NCBI GenBank assembly: GCA_937893605.1
Contig: CALBGG010000039.1
Span: 1 to 29,671, forward strand
Source of the DNA: an uncultured Clostridia bacterium
GTDB lineage: Bacteria > Bacillota > Clostridia > Oscillospirales > Oscillospiraceae
Length of the DNA stretch: 29,671 nt
Direction of reading: 5' to 3'
Part shown: piece after piece, positions 24,047 to 29,671 of the stretch
Layout of the letters: the number at the start of each line of letters is the position of its first letter
Numbering within the stretch: position 1 is the first letter of the stretch
The notes under the pieces: generated by a model
Told to the model about the DNA's origin: nothing
The model's input: the letters and a program-made list of their open reading frames with translations, nothing else
Database searches by the model: none
Made by a program: the position numbers and the translations under genes

Positions 24047-25709
24047 GGCTCAGCGACTCCTTCAGTCTTGTCAGCGCGATTTTCGTCTCAGCAGTGGTCT
24101 CGCCGAGGAGTGAGGCTATCTCCTGGACTATGCGCATCTGATTTTCAATGACATTATTGGTTATCTCCGCCGTCTGCTGGCTTATGGCCTTGCGGCGCAT
24201 TGACTCTTCTTCTTCCTCGGTGACATCTGAGATGATGTCGATAAGTATCTTAGACGAGCGGTCATAGACTATGGTCTGTTCAAAATACTTCTCATAATCG
24301 GAGAAATAGCCGCGCAGCTTTTTTACGGTCTTTCCGGTCTCAAGGCAGGTGAAAAACGGTGCTGTGTCAAGTATTCTAACCACGCTGTCGCCCATGATAT
24401 CCGACTCATGGCTTATATTCATCATTTTCATCGCCGTGCGGTTGAGCTGCTGCACCTCGAGATCCTCGTTGACAACTACGACGCCGCTGGGCATGTTATT
24501 GAGTATCTTGTTGCTGAAGCGTTCGGCTTTATCCATAATAAACGGCAGACACATACTGTAGTCGGCCGTGCCTCGGTAAATTGCAATAGCCTTGTCGCGG
24601 CAAGTGTTGTAGCCGCAGGAGCCGCAGTTGAGCTCATCTCCCTTGGTGTTTTTGCCGAGCTTGGAGAGGATGGCTCTTATCTCGGCCTCGCTGGGAGTTT
24701 TTTTCTTCAGCGGAGTTCCGATATACTGCGTCATAAGCTGCTCGGGCTCGGGCTGCGGAACATTGAAATCCTCCTTACCGACATTGCTCCATACAGAGTA
24801 GATATGGCGAATCGGAGAATTAATGTACTTTTCCATTATGGGACCTTCTATACAGCTGCCGTCACACATGGCTAGCTCAAGGAAGCACTTATGTATATTT
24901 CCGTTTTTGAGGTCATTGAGGGCATTCATGCAGTTTTTCGGGCCGTTTGTTGCAATGCACTGATATCCCGTGTCGGGGATATCCATGCTCCGTATGATAC
25001 CGCCCGTTACGGGGAAGCTGCGCGCTCTGCCGGGGAAGCTTTCGCCGAACTCATGCTCTATCTCGATCCCTGCGGATATGCGCATCTGGTCAAATTCCTC
25101 AAACGTGAGGACGGCGTCTACGCATGTTCCCTCGTACTCCTGCTTTTTTGCAACGCATGGGCCAATGAAAACGACCTTGGCCTCCGGCATGCGGCGCTTT
25201 ATGTCCATAGCGTGCGCTATCATGGGCGAAACGACCGGAGCGAGATACTGCCTGAGTTCGGGAAAATGCTTTTCCACAAGAAGGTTAAGCGATGCGCAGG
25301 ATGAGGTTATTATAACGTCCTGCTCGGCTTCCCTGAGCAGTCTTTCATACTCACGCTTAACGATCGTTGCTCCGATAGCCGTTTCCTCGGCATCGGTAAA
25401 GCCGAGCTCTATAAGCGCCTTGCGCACGGAGTTTGCGCCGCAGTCCTCCCAGCAGGCATAAAACGACGGGTCGAAGCTCGCTATGACGGGCGCGGAGCTT
25501 TGCAGCATAACGCTTACGCGCTCGCGATCGTCGATTATCTCCTTTGCCTCCTGCGGACACACAACAAAGCACTGGCCGCACAGGATGCACTCATCGCTTA
25601 TTATGTGCGCCTGATGTCCTGTGAAGCGTATTGATTTCACGGGGCATTTTCTTATACATCTATGGCAGTTTTTGCAATTTGATTTTTTTAGGTTGAGCAC
25701 GCTGGGCAC
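24033..25709 (-). CDS. Sensory [FeFe]-hydrogenase-like protein with Fe-S and PAS domains (HydS-type)
   Basis: 558 residues; likely H2 or redox sensor rather than a bulk hydrogenase. Two 4Fe-4S motifs come first (C12, C15, C18, C22; C41, C44, C47, C51). The H-cluster domain has TSSCAS (135-140), GPCVAKKQE (C185) and MCDGSC (C282, C286). The four cluster ligands are kept (C138, C185, C282, C286), but S137 replaces the cysteine that normally relays protons, and A139 replaces Pro. A four-Cys Fe-S segment (C362, C365, C370, C387) precedes a PAS domain (about 400-500). The C-terminus is a helical tail with QEIASLLGETTAETK; no kinase ATPase domain follows. GTG 25709 lies 8 bp after AGGAGG; a GTG at 25718 overlaps that site. 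It overlaps the phosphatase gene by 14 bp. Confidence 0.88.
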   Translation of the reverse strand: MPSVLNLKKSNCKNCHRCIRKCPVKSIRFTGHQAHIISDECILCGQCFVVCPQEAKEIIDDRERVSVMLQSSAPVIASFDPSFYACWEDCGANSVRKALIELGFTDAEETAIGATIVKREYERLLREAEQDVIITSSCASLNLLVEKHFPELRQYLAPVVSPMIAHAMDIKRRMPEAKVVFIGPCVAKKQEYEGTCVDAVLTFEEFDQMRISAGIEIEHEFGESFPGRARSFPVTGGIIRSMDIPDTGYQCIATNGPKNCMNALNDLKNGNIHKCFLELAMCDGSCIEGPIMEKYINSPIRHIYSVWSNVGKEDFNVPQPEPEQLMTQYIGTPLKKKTPSEAEIRAILSKLGKNTKGDELNCGSCGYNTCRDKAIAIYRGTADYSMCLPFIMDKAERFSNKILNNMPSGVVVVNEDLEVQQLNRTAMKMMNISHESDIMGDSVVRILDTAPFFTCLETGKTVKKLRGYFSDYEKYFEQTIVYDRSSKILIDIISDVTEEEEESMRRKAISQQTAEITNNVIENQMRIVQEIASLLGETTAETKIALTRLKESLSLEEE

Positions 25710-25748
25710 AGCATCCACCTCCTGTTTATCTTAACACTTTGTCTGCTC

Positions 25749-25777
25749 AGTATAACATAAACCCACACTTGCTACAA
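25749..25777 (-). promoter_or_regulatory. Promoter of the sensory hydrogenase-phosphatase pair
   Basis: Minus strand -35 TTGTAG (25777-25772), 17-bp spacer, -10 TATACT (25754-25749). Its -35 overlaps the -35 of the opposite promoter at 25769-25797 by three bases. Confidence 0.6.
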
Positions 25778-25797
25778 GGGATATTAGGGTGTATAAT
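25769..25797 (+). promoter_or_regulatory. Promoter of the RseC-like gene
   Basis: -35 TTGCTA (25769-25774), 17-bp spacer, perfect -10 TATAAT (25792-25797), 20 bp before the ATG at 25817. It faces away from the hydrogenase promoter, and the two -35 boxes overlap, so binding at one should affect the other. Confidence 0.72.
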
Positions 25798-25816
25798 CTG
25801 CAAAGGTGATGTTTAA

Positions 25817-26230
25817 ATGCTTCAGGAAGCAATAATAACTAAAATTCGTGATGACGGGCTTGCGGAGGTCGTCGTTGAGCGTCTCGGCATATGCGGCGGC
25901 GACTGCAACGGCTGCAATGAATGCAAGTATGAGCATCTTATGAAGTCGGTCGTGCAAAACCCGATAGGCGCACAGCGCGGTCAGCACGTAATGATAGAAA
26001 CGCCGACAAAAGGCGTTGTAAAAGGCGCGCTTGCCATTTACGTTCTGCCGCTTGTGACGCTCATTCTGGGCTATCTCATAGCTGCCGCATTGTCGCTCGG
26101 CGAATCGGCGTGCATTATCGCCGCCTTTGCCGCGGCCGTACTCGGCATAGTCATAGCCATGGTCATAAGCCGCGCACGCCACAGCGCAGACCCTACTCCT
26201 TCAAAGATAGTAAGCATTATTGAGGACTGA
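25817..26230 (+). CDS. RseC/MucC-family membrane protein (SoxR-reducing system type)
   Basis: 137 residues. The N-terminal soluble part ends in CGGDCNGCNEC (C26, C30, C33, C36), a four-Cys cluster as in RseC/RsxC-associated proteins. Two membrane segments follow (about 68-90 and 95-117), then a short cytoplasmic tail. Family members are tied to reduction of SoxR or to Rnf/Rsx electron transfer; no rnf gene is in the window. ATG 25817 follows AAAGGTGAT. It diverges from the sensory hydrogenase with overlapping promoters, which fits a redox role, but this is inference. Confidence 0.82.
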   Translation: MLQEAIITKIRDDGLAEVVVERLGICGGDCNGCNECKYEHLMKSVVQNPIGAQRGQHVMIETPTKGVVKGALAIYVLPLVTLILGYLIAAALSLGESACIIAAFAAAVLGIVIAMVISRARHSADPTPSKIVSIIED

Positions 26231-26237
26231 AAAAGCT

Positions 26238-26266
26238 TTGCTTTTGTGCAATATCTGTGATAGTAT
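26238..26266 (+). promoter_or_regulatory. Weak candidate promoter of prfC
   Basis: -35 TTGCTT (26238-26243), 17-bp spacer, -10 TAGTAT (26261-26266), about 40 bp before the ATG at 26305. Only 3/6 and 4/6 matches. prfC could also be read from the RseC promoter, since no terminator separates them. Confidence 0.3.
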
Positions 26267-26304
26267 ATTGATTCGTGTGAAAAATGATATGGAGAGAAGC
26301 ATGT

Positions 26305-27897
26305 ATGGCTGATATAAGAAAGGAAATCGAACGGCGCAGAACATTTGCGATAATCTCGCACCCCGACGCCGGCAAAACAACGCTTACGGAAAAGCTGCTG
26401 CTGTACGGCGGGGCGATACAGCTCGCCGGCTCTGTCAAGGGCAAGGCTACGGCGCGGCACGCCGTGTCCGACTGGATGGAGCTTGAAAAGCAGCGCGGAA
26501 TTTCTATAAGCTCGTCGGTAATGCAGTTTGAGTATAACGGCTACTGCATAAATATCCTCGACACTCCGGGACATCAGGATTTTTCCGAGGACACCTACCG
26601 CACGCTCATGGCAGCCGACAGCGCAGTCATGGTCATCGATGCGGCAAAGGGCATAGAGCCGCAGACGAGAAAGCTCTTTAAGATCTGCGCGATGCGCAAT
26701 ATCCCCATATTCACATTTATAAACAAGCTCGACCGTGAGGCGAGAAGCCCCTATGACCTCATGGAGGAGCTCGAGCAGGAGTTCGGCATCGGTACCTACC
26801 CGATGAACTGGCCGATAGGATGCGGCATAGACTTCAAGGGCGTGTACGACCGCAAAAAGCGCGAGATACTCGCATTCAACGAATTCCACCGCGGTCAGAA
26901 CAAGATAAAGGCCATCGAGTGCAGCCTTGACGATACCGAGACGCTCGACAGTCTGATCGGCGAAAAGCTGCGCAGAACGCTGTGCGACGACGTTGAGCTG
27001 CTCGACGGCGCGGGCTACGAGTTTGATATCGGGCAGGTGCGCGACGGTAAGCTCAGCCCCGTGTTCTTCGGCTCGGCGCTCAACAATTTCGGCATCGAGC
27101 CGTTTTTGGAGAGCTTCCTTGACATGACTATGCCTCCCCTGCCGCGCAAGGCGGGCGACGAGATCGTAGACCCGTTTACCGATAAATTCTCGGCCTTCGT
27201 GTTCAAGATCCAGGCGAACATGAACAAGGCTCACCGCGACAGGATAGCTTTCATGCGCATATGCTCGGGCAAGTTCGAGCGCGACAAGGAATATTTCCAC
27301 GTCCAGGGCGGCAAGGCCATACGCCTCGCTCAGCCGCAGCAGCTCATGGCGCAGGAGCGCGCGATCATAAACGAAGCCTACGCCGGAGACATCATCGGCG
27401 TTTTCGACCCCGGCATTTTCTCGATCGGCGACACGATATGCGATAAGAGCATGAAGGTCGAGTTTGAGGGCATTCCGACCTTCGCGCCGGAGATCTTCGC
27501 AGGCGTCGAGCGTGTCGACACGATGAAGCGCAAGCAGTTTGAAAAGGGCATCATGCAGATAGCTCAGGAGGGCGCGATACAGATATTCCACGAGCCGTAC
27601 ACCGGCGTCGAGGAGATCATAGTCGGCGTTGTCGGCATACTTCAGCTCGAGGTGCTCGAATACAGGCTCAAAAACGAGTACGGCGTTGACGTGCGCCGCC
27701 GCAGCATGCCCTATGAGGTCGTGCGCTGGATAGATAACGAGGGGCTCAACCCCAATGATCTCAACCTCACGAGCGACACAAAGTGGGTCCAGGATTTCCG
27801 AGGAAATAACCTGCTGCTGTTCACCTCCGAATGGTGTGTCAACTGGGCGCTGACGAAAAATCCGGGCCTTGAGCTCAGGGAATTTAACAGAGAGTAA
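26305..27897 (+). CDS. prfC: Peptide chain release factor 3 (RF3)
   Basis: GTPase that helps RF1 and RF2 leave the ribosome after termination. The 530 residues show SHPDAGKT (18-25), the switch segment GISISSS, DTPGHQDF (86-93) and NKLD (140-143). Full length matches E. coli RF3 (529), and the pattern QDFSEDTYRTLMAADSAVMVIDAAKGIE is typical of RF3 rather than EF-G. ATG 26305 follows GGAGAGAAG; an ATG at 26301 is out of frame, and the upstream ATG at 26284 has no ribosome site. Ends at a bidirectional terminator. Confidence 0.96.
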   Translation: MADIRKEIERRRTFAIISHPDAGKTTLTEKLLLYGGAIQLAGSVKGKATARHAVSDWMELEKQRGISISSSVMQFEYNGYCINILDTPGHQDFSEDTYRTLMAADSAVMVIDAAKGIEPQTRKLFKICAMRNIPIFTFINKLDREARSPYDLMEELEQEFGIGTYPMNWPIGCGIDFKGVYDRKKREILAFNEFHRGQNKIKAIECSLDDTETLDSLIGEKLRRTLCDDVELLDGAGYEFDIGQVRDGKLSPVFFGSALNNFGIEPFLESFLDMTMPPLPRKAGDEIVDPFTDKFSAFVFKIQANMNKAHRDRIAFMRICSGKFERDKEYFHVQGGKAIRLAQPQQLMAQERAIINEAYAGDIIGVFDPGIFSIGDTICDKSMKVEFEGIPTFAPEIFAGVERVDTMKRKQFEKGIMQIAQEGAIQIFHEPYTGVEEIIVGVVGILQLEVLEYRLKNEYGVDVRRRSMPYEVVRWIDNEGLNPNDLNLTSDTKWVQDFRGNNLLLFTSEWCVNWALTKNPGLELREFNRE

Positions 27898-27898
27898 A

Positions 27899-27934
27899 AA
27901 ATTGCACCGCATGGAAAACCATGCGGTGCGTTTT
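27899..27934. terminator. Bidirectional terminator between prfC and the GLUG-repeat protein gene
   Basis: 11-bp stem GCACCGCATGG / CCATGCGGTGC with an AAAA loop. The + strand continues GTTTTATT and the minus strand AATTTTTTAC, so it can end both converging genes. Confidence 0.9.
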
Positions 27935-27954
27935 ATTCTCATGTTATGCTGCAA

Positions 27955-29671
27955 TTAAACTCTGCCGAAAATTTTATCAAAGAAGGTCTTGACATCCTGG
28001 AACCAGCCGCGGATCACGTCGCATGTCGAGCGGGTCGCGCCGCAGTCGGTGCAGGTCTTACCCTTGAAGTGATGGCCGGTCGCGTCGATGGTCTCGCCCT
28101 GAGATACCACCTCGCCGCAAACGGAACACACCTCATCGCCGGTGTAGCCGGCCTCGGTGCAGGTGGGCTCAACTGCGTTGCAGAGCGCGGTCTTGTGGCC
28201 GAGGGCAGGTATCTCTTCCTGTGCTACCAAAACCTCTCCGCAAACAGAGCAAACCTTACCTTCTGTTTTACCGGCAGTCGTGCACGTTGCCGCAATAGCT
28301 GCAACAGTTTCCTCGGTATGGCCTGTAGCAGGAGCTACCTCAGTTATTGTATCTCCACATTTTGAGCAAGTATAGGTTGCCTCGCCAGCTTCAAGGCAGC
28401 TTGCCGTCGAGCCGGTAAGGACATAGTCGTGCTCACATGCGCTTTTAGGAATACCTACTCGCTGCAAGATTGCATACGGATAGATTCCTGACTCATCCCA
28501 TTTCCACTTCAAAGAAAAATCGAATTTATTGTTAACATATACTCCAGCAGTTGAGAGTTCATCTATCGAGCATCCAGTTGCAAGAGCCTGTGACTTTTCG
28601 GTTGCATTCGGATTATTCCCGAGCAAATACAGGCAGTTAGCAGGTGCTATATATGCGTCTTTAGTGCAGTTTGCAACAATATCGCCAACTATATCATCTT
28701 CACTCGTGGCAATAATTTTGCCGATATTATAACAATTTGAAAAACCCGTTGACGCTCCCCTTGACTGGTGATAACCATCTGAAACTGAGGTACATCTTGT
28801 GTATGAACCTGCTATGCCTCCGGCTGTAATACTACTTTCCACTTTTCCAGTATTATAGCAGTCATGGACAAAAGATGATGCGTGACTGGTTGTGCTTTTA
28901 GGTCTGCCATTAATATATCTAACAGATGTGCAATTTTCAGAATACGAGTTTGCGATGATGCCACCAGCTATTGAATTGCCTACTACATCCCCGGTATTTA
29001 CACACTCACTAATTGTTGTTCCGTTTTGAGAACCGCAAATTCCGCCAGCTTTATTACCATTAATATCAGCAGCATTTTGGCACCCCGTAATCGACGGTGT
29101 ATCGTCAACATGCTCATATGCGTCGTAACCAGCACTAGCTGCTATACCGCCAACATACCAGAGGCCTGTTACATTTCCCAAATTTGCACAATCTATAACT
29201 TGGCCTTTCCCGCTTATTACACTTGTAATTCCTGCCGTGTAGCTATATGCACCTTTTTCAGAACTAACTTCGCATTTGTTCGTACAATTAATAATTACTC
29301 CGCCATTCAGCTTGCCAACAAATGCCGCAGTGTAATCAGCTGTTGAACTAACAGTTCCACAAATGGTCAGGTTCTTTACTGTACCAGTGCAGGTCTGTAT
29401 CATAGCGGCAATTGTTTCGCTTGTTCCACTTGTCATGATATTAAGATTGGTAATACTATGTCCAGCACCATCTAACGTACCACCAAAGCTTTTAATCATC
29501 GGAAAAAGCTTATCACCAAGGTCAATATCCGCAGTCAAAGCATAATAATTTTTCGATGTGCTCGACGGATCCTGTAGACTGAGATAGTATAGTTGTGCAC
29601 CATTTGCTATCTGATACGGATCGTCACTTGTTCCCGTTCCTCCGGCAAACACCTCAGACGTTCGGCCATCC
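27955..29671 (-). CDS. Secreted GLUG-repeat surface protein with CxxC repeats, C-terminal part (runs off right edge)
   Basis: The frame is open to the right edge, so the start and any signal peptide lie outside; about 571 residues are visible. The first visible part has FAGGTGTSDDPYQIANGAQL, a common module start in secreted Firmicutes proteins. GLUG-type repeats follow (GGIAASAGYDAY, AGGICGSQNG, AGGIIANSYS, AGGIAGSYTR, each with a nearby NxGxV). The last ~160 residues hold three CxxC repeats (residues about 13-122 of this tail) and end in an aromatic/basic tail with GWFQDVKTFFDKIFGRV. No LPXTG or SLH motif is seen. The GLUG part is AT-richer than the CxxC tail and the neighbouring genes. Ligand unknown; GLUG repeats are adhesin-associated. 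Confidence 0.85.
   Translation of the reverse strand, partial: DGRTSEVFAGGTGTSDDPYQIANGAQLYYLSLQDPSSTSKNYYALTADIDLGDKLFPMIKSFGGTLDGAGHSITNLNIMTSGTSETIAAMIQTCTGTVKNLTICGTVSSTADYTAAFVGKLNGGVIINCTNKCEVSSEKGAYSYTAGITSVISGKGQVIDCANLGNVTGLWYVGGIAASAGYDAYEHVDDTPSITGCQNAADINGNKAGGICGSQNGTTISECVNTGDVVGNSIAGGIIANSYSENCTSVRYINGRPKSTTSHASSFVHDCYNTGKVESSITAGGIAGSYTRCTSVSDGYHQSRGASTGFSNCYNIGKIIATSEDDIVGDIVANCTKDAYIAPANCLYLLGNNPNATEKSQALATGCSIDELSTAGVYVNNKFDFSLKWKWDESGIYPYAILQRVGIPKSACEHDYVLTGSTASCLEAGEATYTCSKCGDTITEVAPATGHTEETVAAIAATCTTAGKTEGKVCSVCGEVLVAQEEIPALGHKTALCNAVEPTCTEAGYTGDEVCSVCGEVVSQGETIDATGHHFKGKTCTDCGATRSTCDVIRGWFQDVKTFFDKIFGRV
28033..28437 (-). repeat. About 40-residue CxxC repeats in the surface protein
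   Basis: Three copies of a unit shaped like (A/P)(T/S)C-xxAG-x5-7-VCSVCGE-x8-10-A-x-GH, then a half copy (KTCTDCGAT). Each carries one Cys and one CxxC plus a closing GH, as in zinc-ribbon-like surface modules. The repeats are diverged at DNA level. Confidence 0.8.

Noticed and set aside
24033..25709. Ordinary catalytic [FeFe]-hydrogenase
   Set aside because: The proton-relay Cys is Ser, PAS and a signalling-type tail are fused, and the gene is paired with a phosphatase and not with hydrogenase subunits or maturases.
26071..27954. 627-residue open frame on the minus strand opposite prfC
   Set aside because: It is longer than prfC but has no family motif and no ribosome site. It is a shadow of the codon bias of prfC, whose motifs and length are clear.

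Overview
The window looks like a chromosomal segment of a spore-forming, anaerobic member of the Clostridia, probably in or near the Oscillospiraceae/Ruminococcaceae of animal guts. The evidence is a SigK-type sporulation sigma factor with a hydrophobic pro-sequence, a sensory [FeFe]-hydrogenase-like protein paired with a SpoIIE-type phosphatase, a GltD/ferredoxin fusion oxidoreductase, strong AGGAGG ribosome sites, and gut-type surface proteins (BspA-like LRR, GLUG and CxxC repeats) at both ends. No rRNA, tRNA, CRISPR array, phage or insertion sequence was seen. No gene-free stretch exceeds about 285 bp.

Layout. 1-451 (-): start of a secreted BspA-like leucine-rich-repeat protein running off the left edge. 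452-690: non-coding, with two copies of a long palindrome built on CTGTCAAAAGGTATAC. 732-8410 (-): the classical translation/transcription operon rimP-nusA-rnpM-ylxQ-infB-rbfA-nrnA-truB-ribF, tightly packed, with a candidate promoter and leader hairpin before rimP and a terminator after ribF. 8544-10096 (-): a VanY-like D,D-carboxypeptidase and sigK. 10256-12955 (+): an 899-residue Fe-S/flavin oxidoreductase with its own promoter and an operator-like palindrome. 13061-13450 (+): a CsoR-family metal sensor with an exceptionally His-rich N-terminus. 13488-21098 (-): probable operon ybaK-uvrA-(unknown membrane protein)-recD2-comF-mreB, starting from a near-consensus promoter. 21210-21767 (-): TetR-type regulator. 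21921-22844 (+): glutamyl-Q tRNA(Asp) synthetase. 22877-25709 (-): sensory hydrogenase/PAS protein and SpoIIE-like phosphatase, overlapping. 25817-26230 (+): RseC-like membrane protein, divergent from the hydrogenase and sharing its promoter region. 26305-27897 (+): prfC. 27955-29671 (-): large secreted GLUG-repeat protein with CxxC repeats, running off the right edge.

How the parts work together. The rimP-ribF block builds the ribosome and initiation machinery and modifies tRNA. The ybaK-mreB block joins translation quality control, DNA repair, a ComF-family protein and cell shape. The most promising candidate for an under-described system is 22877-26230: a hydrogenase-like Fe-S sensor whose proton-relay cysteine is replaced by serine, carrying PAS and a helical tail but no kinase domain, co-translated with a PP2C/SpoIIE phosphatase that has an unassigned C-terminal domain, and facing an RseC-like redox membrane protein across overlapping divergent promoters. 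This suggests H2 or redox sensing through a phosphatase rather than a histidine kinase; the signalling partner is not in the window. Proteins of this general type (HydS-like, group D) are known, but the output pathway is inferred here.
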